A stretch of DNA of 64,000 nucleotides from the NCBI GenBank assembly GCA_029260455.1, contig JAJDDF010000016.1:124001-188000 (forward strand), written 5' to 3'. The stretch is from Phycisphaerales bacterium (GTDB lineage Bacteria; Planctomycetota; Phycisphaerae; Phycisphaerales; UBA1924). Shown here one piece after another: positions 18,717 to 27,765 of the stretch (position 1 is the first letter of the stretch; every line of letters starts with the position of its first letter). The notes below the pieces were generated by a model. It ran no database searches. It was not told where the DNA came from and saw nothing but the letters and a program-made list of their open reading frames with translations. The translations under genes and the position numbers were made by a program.

Positions 18717-19172
18717 ATGGCTGGCAACGTCAACAAAGTCTTTCTCATGGGCAATCTCACGCGCGATATCGAGATGCGCCAGTTCCCTTCGGGCGGAAAT
18801 GTCGGCTCTTTCGGTCTTGCCGTCAATGAGAAGTACAAGGATCGCAATGATCAGTGGGTTGAGCGCGTTGACTTCATTGACTGCGACATCTTCGGCAAAC
18901 GTGCCGAGGCAATGGCCAAGTATCTTGGCAAGGGTCAGGCTGTCTTCATCGAAGGTCGGTTGCGCCTCGATCAATGGGAAGACAAACAAGGACAAAAACG
19001 CTCCAAGCTCAAAGTAGTTGTTACCGATTTTCAATTCGTTGGTGGGCCGCGTGATGGTGGCGGCGGCGGTGGCAACAGAGGCGGCGGAGGCAACACCTAT
19101 GCAAGCGCACCGGCAGCAGCAGGCAGTGGCGGCGACTACGAACCCGTGCCCGATGATGACATTCCGTTCTGA
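18717..19172 (+). CDS. ssb: Single-stranded DNA-binding protein
   Basis: OB-fold SSB of 151 residues. The N-terminus VNKVFLMGNLTRDIEMRQ, the GLAVNEKYKDRNDQW strand pair and DFQFVG mark the DNA-binding domain. A Gly-rich linker follows, and the acidic tip PDDDIPF recruits partner proteins of replication and repair. Start supported by TAGGAGG seven bases upstream. Lies between rpsF and rplI. Confidence 0.96.
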   Translation: MAGNVNKVFLMGNLTRDIEMRQFPSGGNVGSFGLAVNEKYKDRNDQWVERVDFIDCDIFGKRAEAMAKYLGKGQAVFIEGRLRLDQWEDKQGQKRSKLKVVVTDFQFVGGPRDGGGGGGNRGGGGNTYASAPAAAGSGGDYEPVPDDDIPF

Positions 19173-19294
19173 TTAGATTTTTCTCTGCGCGCGATCGTTG
19201 TTGATCGTGTGCGACATTCAGACGCTGGGGCGGAAATGCATTTCGCAACGCTCCTCAACTCCCGGGCAGCATGACTGCCTGAAAGGACAGCGCC

Positions 19295-19873
19295 ATGGCA
19301 AAGAAAATGATCGAACTCCTCCTGCTTGAATCTGTCGAAGGACAGGGCATCGTGGGCGATGTCGTGAAGGTCCGCACGGGCTTTGCACGCAATTACCTCC
19401 TGCCCCGCGAACTCGCGACCACACCAAGTAAGGAATTGATTGCCGAACTGGCCGAGAAGCGCACCGTCGCGCAGGCCGAAGTCGCCCATCTCCGCTCTGA
19501 ACGCGAGAAGATGATCGGCTCACTTGAGAATTATGAAATCACCGCCACGCGCGCCGCCAATGACCAGGGCATGCTCTATGGCTCCGTCACGCAGCAGGAC
19601 ATCGCGGACCTGCTCGCAGCGCAAGGCTTTGCGGTCCGCGCTCGCGATGTTCGGCTGGGCCAGACCGTCAAGCGCGTTGGTACGTACGAACTCGTCATCA
19701 AACCCGAGCAGGATCTCGAAGCGCACGTCAGCATCATCGTCAAGGCTGAGGGTGTCATCGATGACAATGATGATGAGAAGCCCGAGGGTGAAGAGTCCGC
19801 CGAAGAGCAGAAGCCCGCCAAACGCGAGCGAGGCTTTCGCGTGCCCGAAGAAGCCAACGTCTTCAGCGATTAA
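19295..19873 (+). CDS. rplI: 50S ribosomal protein L9
   Basis: N-terminal L9 domain with LLLESVEGQGIVGDVVKV and TGFARNYLLPRELA, then the long connecting helix and the C-terminal domain (YGSVTQQDIADLLAAQG, RVGTYELVI). The 192-residue length includes an acidic Glu/Asp-rich extension after about residue 150. It is the last gene of the plus-strand run and is followed by a strong terminator. Confidence 0.96.
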   Translation: MAKKMIELLLLESVEGQGIVGDVVKVRTGFARNYLLPRELATTPSKELIAELAEKRTVAQAEVAHLRSEREKMIGSLENYEITATRAANDQGMLYGSVTQQDIADLLAAQGFAVRARDVRLGQTVKRVGTYELVIKPEQDLEAHVSIIVKAEGVIDDNDDEKPEGEESAEEQKPAKRERGFRVPEEANVFSD

Positions 19874-19904
19874 TACTTTCGTACGTTCCCGATACTCATC
19901 AATC

Positions 19905-19935
19905 AACCGTGCCTATTCAGGCGCGGTTTCTTTTT
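19905..19935 (+). terminator. Rho-independent terminator after rplI
   Basis: Nine-pair stem AACCGTGCC / GGCGCGGTT with a 6-base loop, followed by TCTTTTT. It lies 31 bases after the rplI stop and overlaps the last codons of the convergent gene. Confidence 0.85.
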
Positions 19936-20497
19936 GCGCGCTCGTCCCTGTATCCACTCCATCTTGAATCATCGTCGTCACGTGTTCCGCCAGATCATTG
20001 GGCACCGGAAAATGCAGATTGTACTGCACGATCAGCCAATGATCCCCGCGATTCCGTAAGACACCCGTGCCCCGACACTCACCGTACTTTTCATTCACCA
20101 ACAGTTCATCAAACACCGCAATCGTGCTGCCACGAATCAGTTCAATATGCCGACCGTTGGCTTTGGGCACGTACGTCCACCCACGTCCCTCAGAAAAAGG
20201 CACTGCTGCATACGCACGAAATTCATCTACTGTCCACCGCTCGGTCGCATCGGTGCCGAGAAATACACCCTCCGGCGCAAAGTGTGCAAAGTACGCATCA
20301 CCATCAGCGCGCGAGGCCGACGCATGAAAATGGTCAAGCGTGTCGTTGATCTGGATCAGTTGCTGCACGCGATCGATCGGTTCCATGCCCGGCTCCGTCG
20401 ATAGCAATCCCCATAGCCCCACCACAAACAGTACGCCAAGCACAAGGCTTCCCACCAGCGCTTTGGGAACACTCCCCCGACGAATCGCACGCCCCAT
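19913..20497 (-). CDS. Membrane-anchored NTF2/SnoaL-like protein
   Basis: A 194-residue protein with one N-terminal transmembrane segment (LVGSLVLGVLFVVGLWGLL) and a domain resembling the NTF2/SnoaL fold: FHASASRADGDAYFAHFAPE, GVFLGTDATERWTVDEF and GDHWLIVQYNLHFPVPND. Similar domains occur as stand-alone proteins of mostly unknown substrate. ATG 20497 has GGAGG at good spacing (7 bases). It follows proS by about 20 bases and is probably co-transcribed with it. No catalytic role can be assigned. Confidence 0.72.
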   Translation of the reverse strand: MGRAIRRGSVPKALVGSLVLGVLFVVGLWGLLSTEPGMEPIDRVQQLIQINDTLDHFHASASRADGDAYFAHFAPEGVFLGTDATERWTVDEFRAYAAVPFSEGRGWTYVPKANGRHIELIRGSTIAVFDELLVNEKYGECRGTGVLRNRGDHWLIVQYNLHFPVPNDLAEHVTTMIQDGVDTGTSAQKETAPE

Positions 20498-20516
20498 CAC
20501 ACACCTCCACCTTGCG

Positions 20517-22415
20517 TTACGTCCCCTCGATCGCCTCAACACATTTCGCAGTCGCCTCACCAATCGCCACAAATGAACCTTTCGATTGCCGATCGGAGCG
20601 CAGCTTCACCTCCACCGCGCCCTCGGCCAAGCCCTTCTCCCCAATGGTTACGCGCATCGGTACGCCAATCAAGTCCGCATCCTTGAACTTGCTGCCCGGC
20701 CGTTCATCGCGATCATCAATCAGCACATCCAAGCCGGCGTCACTGATCTCCTGCGCCAACTGCTGGGCGACCTCTGCCGACTTCGCATCGCCGGGCTTCA
20801 TCACCGTGATCAACACATGATATGGCGCGATCGCCGCCGGCCATTGAATGCCGTCATCATCACAGCTCATCTCAACCGCCGCCGCCACCGCTCGGCTCAC
20901 ACCAATGCCATAACACCCCATGATCACATCATGCAGTTGCTGATCTTCGCCACTCACGCGAAAACCCATCGCACTCGAGTACTTCGCGCCGAGTTTGAAG
21001 ATGTGCCCCACTTCAATGCCTCGCTTGGCTTCAAGCGCCACACCCTTCGCCCTGGGTGACGGATCGCCTTCGATCGCATTGCGAATGCTGCCGGTCATGA
21101 AGAAGCAATCCGCGCTGTCCTTGTTCGCCGCCACCGGATCTTTGCCCAGATCGCGCTGCCAGTTGAAATGCTTGACGTGATGATCCTTCTTGTCGGCGCC
21201 CGTCGCCCAGAACATCGGTTTGCCTTTGGCCGCATCCATGCCAACCGCAGCATCGGGATCAACAATCATCAACGTCTGGTGCTTGCCCACCGCAGCCCGA
21301 GGCGAGACGAACCCGATCTCAAAACCAAACGCCTTCGCTTCCGCCGGGTCCGCAAGCTGCAGCTTGGACTCCGAGATTGCGCTGACTTTGCCAAGGTTCA
21401 CATCGTGATCGCCGCGCACGACCGCCACCACCCACCAGTCGCCGGGATAACCCTTCTCCTCTTCTTCGCTCTGTTTGACGACCTTGAACACCACTGTCTT
21501 GAGCATGTTCTTTGGCTTCACCTTCATGAACTTGCAGACGTCTTCAATACTTGGGCAGTCAGGCGTGTGCATTTCATCAAGTTCGCCGCTCGGTTCGCCA
21601 ACGAAGAAGCCGCCGCTTGGCTCCGCGCGCTCGCCGATCTCGCACTTCTCAACATTCGCGGCGTACCCACTGCTCGGACACACCATGATCGTGTCTTCAC
21701 CCGTCGCGCAATTCACCATAAATTCATGGCTCGCCGAGCCTCCGATCGGCCCCGCTTCGGCTTCAACGACAGTGAAATCAAGGCCGCAGCGCGTAAACAC
21801 ATTCACATACGCTTGGTACATCTTGTCATACGCCGCATTCAAACCATCGAGCGAAATGTCAAACGAATACGCATCTTTCATCAAAAACTCTCGCCCACGC
21901 AGCAGCCCCGCCCGCGGGCGAAACTCATCGCGATACTTCGTCTGAATCTGATACAGGTTCAACGGCAACTGCTTGTAGCTGCTCACCGCCTGCCGCATCA
22001 TGTCGGTGATCACCTCTTCATGCGTGGGCCCGAGATAGCAATCGCGCCCGTGGCGATCCTCAAAGCGAAACAGCAGATCGCCATAGTCCTCCGCCCGCCC
22101 GGTTTCCTTGAGCAGCTCCGTCGGCGCGAGCGCGGGCATGAGCATTTCGCTCGCCCCCGCCGCGTTCATCTCCTCGCGCACGATCTGCGACACCTTCGAA
22201 AGCACGCGCCACCCGAGCGGCAGGTATTGATACACGCCCGACGTCACCCGCCGAATGAACCCACCCCGCACGAGCAGCTTGTGGCTCGGCGCCTCGGCGT
22301 CGGCGGGCGCTTCCTTCGCGGTCGGGATCAATGTCTGCGACCAGCGTGCGATGTCGCCGCGCTTGCGTGTCCGGTCCGATGATGCCATTGCGGTTGTCTC
22401 GATCGTAGTGCTCAT
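20517..22415 (-). CDS. proS: Prolyl-tRNA synthetase (bacterial type with editing insert)
   Basis: Class II aminoacyl-tRNA synthetase of 632 residues. Motif 1 region LLVRGGFIRRVTSGVYQYLPLG, motif 2 with TKYRDEFRPRAGLLRGREF and motif 3 near GCYGIGVSRAVAA are present, with an INS-type editing domain between motifs 2 and 3 and an anticodon-binding domain at the C-terminus. ATG 22415 is chosen because the upstream open frame to 22577 is Pro-rich and runs into intergenic repeats. Confidence 0.95.
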   Translation of the reverse strand: MSTTIETTAMASSDRTRKRGDIARWSQTLIPTAKEAPADAEAPSHKLLVRGGFIRRVTSGVYQYLPLGWRVLSKVSQIVREEMNAAGASEMLMPALAPTELLKETGRAEDYGDLLFRFEDRHGRDCYLGPTHEEVITDMMRQAVSSYKQLPLNLYQIQTKYRDEFRPRAGLLRGREFLMKDAYSFDISLDGLNAAYDKMYQAYVNVFTRCGLDFTVVEAEAGPIGGSASHEFMVNCATGEDTIMVCPSSGYAANVEKCEIGERAEPSGGFFVGEPSGELDEMHTPDCPSIEDVCKFMKVKPKNMLKTVVFKVVKQSEEEEKGYPGDWWVVAVVRGDHDVNLGKVSAISESKLQLADPAEAKAFGFEIGFVSPRAAVGKHQTLMIVDPDAAVGMDAAKGKPMFWATGADKKDHHVKHFNWQRDLGKDPVAANKDSADCFFMTGSIRNAIEGDPSPRAKGVALEAKRGIEVGHIFKLGAKYSSAMGFRVSGEDQQLHDVIMGCYGIGVSRAVAAAVEMSCDDDGIQWPAAIAPYHVLITVMKPGDAKSAEVAQQLAQEISDAGLDVLIDDRDERPGSKFKDADLIGVPMRVTIGEKGLAEGAVEVKLRSDRQSKGSFVAIGEATAKCVEAIEGT

Positions 22416-22448
22416 GATTGGGGGAAGTGTAGCGGGGGGAACTGGGGG

Positions 22449-22474
22449 AATGGGCAATGGGCAATGGGCAATGG
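22449..22474. repeat. Short tandem repeat upstream of proS
   Basis: About three and a half copies of the 7-base unit TGGGCAA just upstream of the proS start. Confidence 0.7.
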
Positions 22475-22498
22475 AACGTGGCGAATGCACAAGGGCCC

Positions 22499-22528
22499 GG
22501 CTAGCCCCAAGCGCAAGCGCGGGGGTTC
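22499..22528. repeat. Dispersed palindromic repeat, AGCGC family, copy 1
   Basis: GGCTAGCCCCAAGCGCAAGC followed by GCGGGGGTT. Related copies lie at 25822-25849, 37932-37955 (inverted) and 47243-47268, all intergenic. Confidence 0.7.
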
Positions 22529-22573
22529 TTAGTCGTTCGCCCTCCCAAAGGCGTGGCGGGTGAGGGGTACTCA

Positions 22574-23104
22574 TCATCTTTGATATCGCTGAGCAAACGC
22601 CCTAAACTTCTTCGCGTCTACCAGATGCACGCCTACACGACCAGCTACGTCTCGTGCCGAGGGCGTGAAGCCAGCGGAGGCAACAACTACAGCAATATCT
22701 GCACCATAAAACGCTTGCCCGGTAAATACCTCTTGGACCGCCTTGTTTCCCACCGACTTGGAATAGAGCTTGCATTGCACTGCCATTGTCAAGCCGCTGG
22801 AATGGGCGATCACATCCACCCCTTGATCGCCCGACTGCCTCGTCACATCCGCTCTCCAACCTGCGGCTCGAAGTTCTGCAGCACACCACTCCTCGAATCC
22901 GGCTGGCGTGTTTGGTAACCCGCCTCCCCACGAAGTACCCAAACAAGCCTTGACAACCCCGGCAATGACAACCCAGACAACGATGATAGGTAAGAGAAAC
23001 GGGATGACCAGCAAGAAGATCGCAATGGTCAGGATCCAAGCGATCAGGTGCTCCTCTGGCTTTGCTCGACGTCGCCGCCAGAGTTTTCGTCGTCGCCTTG
23101 CCAC
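22574..23104 (-). CDS. Membrane-anchored Mrr/restriction-endonuclease-like protein
   Basis: A 176-residue protein with an Arg-rich N-terminus, a long hydrophobic stretch (residues 20-50) that looks like a hairpin or two close membrane segments, and a C-terminal PD-(D/E)xK domain of the Mrr-cat type: TPAGFEEWCAAELRAAGW, QSGDQGVDVIA (catalytic Asp), VQCKLYSKSVGNKAVQEV (QxK) and GADIAVVVASAGFTPSARD. The GTG start lies two bases after the GT39 stop, so the two are probably co-transcribed. DNA cleavage is inferred from the intact motifs. No methyltransferase gene is adjacent, so classical restriction-modification is unlikely. Confidence 0.82.
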   Translation of the reverse strand: MARRRRKLWRRRRAKPEEHLIAWILTIAIFLLVIPFLLPIIVVWVVIAGVVKACLGTSWGGGLPNTPAGFEEWCAAELRAAGWRADVTRQSGDQGVDVIAHSSGLTMAVQCKLYSKSVGNKAVQEVFTGQAFYGADIAVVVASAGFTPSARDVAGRVGVHLVDAKKFRAFAQRYQR

Positions 23105-23106
23105 TC

Positions 23107-24834
23107 CTACCGCACCTCCCCCACCACAACCTCCACCTCTTCCCCATTCGCATAGTTAAACCCCCGCACGCGGGCAATCTCGCGCAGCAGCGGCAGCTGC
23201 CCCACCACATCCTCCAGCGCACTCTGCTTGCACAGGATCAGGCCATCGGGATGCTGCGCGCTCCAGGCGGCGACGCCGACTTTGCCCATGCGCTCCGCCC
23301 GGCCGCGGGTCAGAAAGATCATGCTGTCTTCGTGATAGCCCACCAATGCAATCGCGCGCGCGCCATCCGCATCATGCTGCGCGATGGTTTCATTCAGCCG
23401 CGCGCTGATCCAGGGCTTCTCAATCCCCGGCAGCACAATGCCAAAAGTCACTGCGCCGCCAATGACCATTCCAATCACGCCCATGGCCTGTGCGTAGTCG
23501 GTCCTGCCGCGCCAGGCCAGCGCCGCCGCGGCGATCACCATCGCGCACGCCGCAATCGCCCCTGCAATCGCCGCCCCGCGCCACGCGCCGGCCCAACCAA
23601 AATCCCCCCACTGCAGCAGGAACATCGGCGCCACACCAACGATTGCAACACCCAGGACTGCCCACACGACGGCTCCGACCCGTCCGCAGCGCACGCCGCG
23701 CATCACCGCCCGTGCACTCAGAATCGCCAGCGCCGGATAGAGCGGCAGCACATAGTGCGGCAGCTTCGTGCCCACCAACTCAAAGACAATCCAGCTCGGC
23801 ACGATCCATGCAAGGCAAAACAAACTCACATCATCCATGCGCGCGCAGAAGCGCCGAAGCCGCCGCACGCGCTGGCGCAGTGTGCGAATCCGTGCGCCCC
23901 TCATCGTGCTCTTGCCACTTTGGATCGCTTGCCACACCGCCGCCGCGGTCAGCAGACTTCCGGGGAAGAACATCACAGGCAGTAAGACAAAGTGGTACCC
24001 CGGCAGGCCCCAATGCCCCTCTTTCGCTGAGGCACTGCGCCCAACTGTTTCATCCCAGATGATGCCCAGGTAATCTTTGGCCCCGACCTCGCGCATCACC
24101 AGCAACACCCACGGCAAGCCAATCGCAAGCACGATCGCAATGCCAAGTACGGGCCGCGTGCGCCGAAGCCACTTCTTGTCGCGCTTTGCCCAGGTCAACC
24201 CGATCGCGGTCAACCCAGCTACCATGGGAGTGATCGGCCCCTTCGCCATGATGCCGAGTGCAATGCCAATCCACAGCACGATCCACGCGCACGAATTGGC
24301 TTTATCGCCTCGGCCCTTCCACACACCCCACAGCCCCGCCATTGCGCACGTCGTGCACGCCAGAAGCAGCTGATCCGCCCGCGCCTGACGCCCATCCCAC
24401 ATCACCATCGTGCACACGCCAAGCAAGATGCCGGCAAGCATGGCGCAGCGCCTACGTTTCACTTCGCCCGCGCACATCTGCCACGCAAGCCACCATGTCA
24501 GCAGCGCCGCCATGATCGAGCACAGCGCGCTGGGCAATCGATACCAGCCGATGCCGCGCAACGCCGCGTTGCCATCCCACGTCGCATCAATCTTCGCCGC
24601 GATCCGCGTGCTCATCGCCTGAAGCCAATAAATCAGCGGCGGCTTGTTGAGCCTCGGCGTGTCCTGCACCCGCGGCACCACCCAATCGCCCAGCGAATCC
24701 CCCGCCGCCATCTGGGCAGAGGCCTGGGCAAATCGTGATTCATCCCGATCGACCGGCGGAATCGCAAAAAGCCCGAAAAACAAAGCGATCGCGACCGCCA
24801 GCCCGACCGCGAGGCCGTCCCGCGCAGGGGGCAT
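23107..24834 (-). CDS. Glycosyltransferase family 39 (ArnT/PMT-like) membrane protein
   Basis: Polytopic membrane protein of about 575 residues. The first periplasmic loop holds the GT39-type acidic motif PPVDRDESRFAQAS followed by TPRLNKPPLIYWLQ, as in ArnT and related polyprenyl-phosphate-sugar glycosyltransferases. Many hydrophobic helices follow, with a soluble C-terminal portion. Such enzymes transfer sugars from lipid carriers to lipid A or proteins on the periplasmic side; acceptor unknown. ATG 24834 has GGAG 8 bases upstream; ATG 24918 is the alternative. It is divergent from the PAP2 gene. Confidence 0.85.
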   Translation of the reverse strand: MPPARDGLAVGLAVAIALFFGLFAIPPVDRDESRFAQASAQMAAGDSLGDWVVPRVQDTPRLNKPPLIYWLQAMSTRIAAKIDATWDGNAALRGIGWYRLPSALCSIMAALLTWWLAWQMCAGEVKRRRCAMLAGILLGVCTMVMWDGRQARADQLLLACTTCAMAGLWGVWKGRGDKANSCAWIVLWIGIALGIMAKGPITPMVAGLTAIGLTWAKRDKKWLRRTRPVLGIAIVLAIGLPWVLLVMREVGAKDYLGIIWDETVGRSASAKEGHWGLPGYHFVLLPVMFFPGSLLTAAAVWQAIQSGKSTMRGARIRTLRQRVRRLRRFCARMDDVSLFCLAWIVPSWIVFELVGTKLPHYVLPLYPALAILSARAVMRGVRCGRVGAVVWAVLGVAIVGVAPMFLLQWGDFGWAGAWRGAAIAGAIAACAMVIAAAALAWRGRTDYAQAMGVIGMVIGGAVTFGIVLPGIEKPWISARLNETIAQHDADGARAIALVGYHEDSMIFLTRGRAERMGKVGVAAWSAQHPDGLILCKQSALEDVVGQLPLLREIARVRGFNYANGEEVEVVVGEVR

Positions 24835-24921
24835 CCGCGAAGCTCCGCGAAGCTCGGAGGCGGAATGTGTCGATACTTGATCTGCCACGAACCGCAAATG
24901 TATCGACGGGAGCCCCATCGC

Positions 24922-25692
24922 GTGACCGACGCCCCAATAGCATCCCCAATTCCAAGCCCATCCGCCGCCGCCCCACTCTCGCCGAGGCGGCTGCTCATCA
25001 CCGCTGCCCTCGCGGTCATCATGGCGGTCGTTCTCCTGCCCGCTGATGGCCCCATCTCGCAATGGATGCGCTCACTCAAGCCGAGCGGCGACACAAAACG
25101 CGAACTCGAAGTGTTGCAACAATTTGGCGATGCCGCCTCCGTCATCATCGTGCTGCTTGTGATGATGGCCCTCGATCCCGCGCGCCTCCGCCGCATGTTG
25201 GACTGGGCTCTTGCGATCGTCACCTCCTCACTCGCAGTGCTCGCACTCAAGATGACCATCGGCAGGCCGCGCCCGCAGTTCCATGACCCGCTCACCTTCC
25301 TTGGTCCATTCGGGCACTACATTCATCCCACCAAACTCAACGACGACGGCACATCGCGCATCGTGGGCAACGCGATCGGCTTTGGCAATGAACAACTTTG
25401 GTCAATGCCATCAAACCACACTGCGGCAGCATTTGTCTTTGCAGTCTTCCTGACGCACCTCTACCCGCGCCTCAAACCCATGGCCTTTGGTCTTGCAGCG
25501 CTCGTCGGCGCGTGCCGAATTCTTTTCGGTGCGCATTACCTGACCGATGTGCTGGTCGGCGGCCTGCTCGGCTGGTCCATCGCGAGCTTCATCATCCCGC
25601 GCGGCCTCGGCGTGCGCGCTCTCGACGCCATCTGGATCACTTGGATCGACCGCAATGCAACACCGGCGTGGAAGGGTGAGGACAACAACTAA
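24922..25692 (+). CDS. PAP2-superfamily membrane phosphatase
   Basis: Type 2 phosphatidic-acid-phosphatase-like integral membrane protein, about 256 residues. The three family motifs are present: KMTIGRPRP, SMPSNHTAAAF and RILFGAHYLTDVLVG, which form the His/Arg/Asp active site. Members dephosphorylate lipid phosphates such as undecaprenyl pyrophosphate or PgpB-type substrates. GTG 24922 has GGGAG 9 bases upstream and leaves room for a divergent promoter with the GT39 gene; ATG 24898 is also possible. A role in recycling the lipid carrier used by the divergent glycosyltransferase is inference. Confidence 0.85.
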   Translation: MTDAPIASPIPSPSAAAPLSPRRLLITAALAVIMAVVLLPADGPISQWMRSLKPSGDTKRELEVLQQFGDAASVIIVLLVMMALDPARLRRMLDWALAIVTSSLAVLALKMTIGRPRPQFHDPLTFLGPFGHYIHPTKLNDDGTSRIVGNAIGFGNEQLWSMPSNHTAAAFVFAVFLTHLYPRLKPMAFGLAALVGACRILFGAHYLTDVLVGGLLGWSIASFIIPRGLGVRALDAIWITWIDRNATPAWKGEDNN

Positions 25693-25821
25693 CTCGTCTT
25701 GTGGGTCGCGCGTCCCGCATTCTTATCCCCCTCTCCCCTTTGGGAGAGGGGTTAGGGGAGAGGGGCTCTTGCTCCCTCGGCCCGCCTGTCTCTACACCTT
25801 CTCAGCGCAAACCGAGCGACC

Positions 25822-25849
25822 GGCTAGCCCCGAGCGCAACGCGGGGGTT
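25822..25849. repeat. Dispersed palindromic repeat, AGCGC family, copy 2
   Basis: GGCTAGCCCCGAGCGCAACG then CGGGGGTT. The 25693-25982 gap holds this copy, GGGAGAGGGG-type palindromes and the left inverted repeat, and no gene that I can support. Confidence 0.65.
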
Positions 25850-25852
25850 GTC

Positions 25853-25915
25853 CTTGCTCCCTCGCCCCGCGCGCGGGGAGAGGGTGGTCCCGACTTGTCG
25901 GGATCGGGTGAGGGG
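25853..25915 (+). repeat. Left inverted repeat flanking the beta-helix gene
   Basis: Starts CTTGCTCCCTCGCCCCGC, contains the internal palindrome CCCGACTTGTCGGG and ends CGGGTGAGGGG. The reverse complement of 27698-27763 matches it closely, including the first 18 bases exactly. Confidence 0.8.
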
Positions 25916-25982
25916 CTTCTTCGGATTTGTCCTTGTGCCAACCTCGGCTTCCATCTACCTTCTTACATGAAGGAGAACCCCG

Positions 25983-27693
25983 ATGTTCCGCTACACCTTT
26001 GTTGCCTTGCTTTGCCTCACCGCATCCTCACACGCGACCACCATCAATGTCCCAGCCGATCATACGACCATTCAGGGCGCGATCAACGCCGCCGCACTCA
26101 ACGGCGATGAAATCATCGTCGCGCCTGGCACCTACAACGAAACAATCAACCTTATGGGCAAGGCGGTCACCCTCCGCAGCACCGATCCCAACGATCCCGC
26201 GGTCGTTGCCACGACGATCATCGATGCGCAACAGACCGGTACGGTCATCACCTGCGACAAAGGTGAGAGATCGGAAACCGAGATTTCGGGATTCACGATT
26301 ACGGGAGGGCGTGCGCATAAAGGCGGCGGCATGGTCAACTCGCTCAGCAGCCCTACGGTGGCAAAGTGCATATTTACCTCCAACTTTGCGAGTTCAGGTG
26401 CAGGAATGGCAAATCTCTTCGGCAGTAGCCCGAGAGTCACCAACTGCACCTTCATCGATAATACGGTTGTCAATTCGGGCGGCGGAATGTTCAATGAGGA
26501 CACAAGCAGGCCAACCGTGACCAACTGTGCATTCACCAATAACATCTCGAACAGCGGCGGCGGAATGGCAAACAGTCAGACTAGCAGCCCGAGGGTTACG
26601 AATTGCAGCTTCACAACAAACACTGCATTCGCAGGTGGTGGCGGAATGCGGAGCTCCGGCTCCTGCAGACCGATTGTTACCAATTGTACGTTCTCAGATA
26701 ACGTTGCAGTCAGCAACGCTGGTGGAGGAATGTCCAATGAGGACGGTAGTCATCCTGTGGTAGCTGATAGCACTTTTACAGGAAACTCTGCACTCCTCGG
26801 TCCAGGCGGTGGAATGCACAATTCCGACAGCAGCCCGACCGTCACCAACTGTATCTTCATTGAGAACTCTGCCACTCTTAGGGGGTGGAATAGCAGGGTT
26901 CTCAAACTTCAACGTGAACGTATCCGATTGCTTTTTCACCGCGAACACGGCTACCTCCGGCGGAGCGATGTACAGCTCCGGTTTCGTCACCAGTAGCAAG
27001 ACGGTAACAAACTGCATATTCACGATGAATACTGCGAGTAACGGCGGTGGGATTTATTTCATCAACAGCAACCCATCTGTGATGAATTGTGTTTTTGTTG
27101 CGAATACATCGAGTACAGGGGGAGGACTGTACGTCTCAACGAGCAATCCAATGGTGACTAATTGCACGTTCACCCAAAACTCGGCAAGCTCAACTGGCGG
27201 AGGGGTATACAACACCGCCCTGAGCATTCCAACACTGACCAATTGTATCCTGTGGGGCGACTTGCCAAACGAAGTTGTGAACATCGACTCAGATGGCCCC
27301 GTCATCACCTATTGTGATGTGCAGGGTGGCTTCCTAGGCGTCGGTAACATTGACACTGACCCGATGTTCATCGATGCAACTGGCACGGACAACATTCCCG
27401 GCACGGAAGACGACAACCTGCGGCTCATCCTGGACTCGCCGTGTATTGATGCGGGTGACAATAGAGCAGTCCCGCTCGGCATTACAACGGATCTCGAAGG
27501 GCAATTCCGCTTCGTGAATGTTCCTGCATCCGCCGACACCGGCGTTTGCACACCTGGCGCACCGATCGTGGACATGGGAGCATACGAGCTGCAGGCCAGT
27601 CCACTTTGTCCCTCAGATGCCGACCGCGATGGCGATGTTGATCTCGATGATTTGCAGTTGTTGTTGTTCAACTTTGGGACGAGTTGCAACTGA
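25983..27693 (+). pseudogene. Pmp-like beta-helix surface protein, split by a frameshift near 26880
   Basis: Two overlapping reading frames make one continuous protein of about 570 residues. The first (25983-26996) has a signal peptide (FVALLCLTASSHA), then TTIQGAINAAALNGDEIIV and a series of repeats of the form GGGM-x(5-9)-SPxVTNCxFxxN, typical of right-handed parallel beta-helix proteins such as chlamydial Pmp. The repeats pass into the second frame at CTTAGGGGGTGG (26877-26888). The second frame, shifted by one base, carries more repeats and ends at 27693 with DADRDGDVDLDDLQLL, a dockerin-like or planctomycete C-terminal tail. Pseudogene, sequencing error at the G5 run, and slippage are all possible. 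It is probably exported and surface-attached. Confidence 0.8.
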
Positions 27694-27697
27694 GAGA

Positions 27698-27763
27698 CCC
27701 CTCACCCGTCTCCCGACTTCGTCGGGATCCACCCTCTCCCCGCAGGCGGGGCGAGGGAGCAAG
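27698..27763 (-). repeat. Right inverted repeat flanking the beta-helix gene
   Basis: Begins 5 bases after the beta-helix stop and ends just before the typA stop. Contains CCCGACTTCGTCGGG and ends GGGGCGAGGGAGCAAG, the inverted counterpart of 25853-25915. Its hairpin may also act as a bidirectional terminator between the two convergent genes. Confidence 0.8.
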
Positions 27764-27765
27764 AA

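Noticed and set aside
22416-22573. N-terminal extension of ProRS
   Set aside because: The extension is Pro-rich, covers tandem and palindromic repeats, and homologs begin near ATG 22415.
22574-23104. Classical restriction-modification system
   Set aside because: There is no methyltransferase or specificity gene; the nuclease is membrane-anchored.
25693-25982. CRISPR array suspected from repeated GC-rich blocks
   Set aside because: Repeats are palindromic, of unequal length and without regular spacers.
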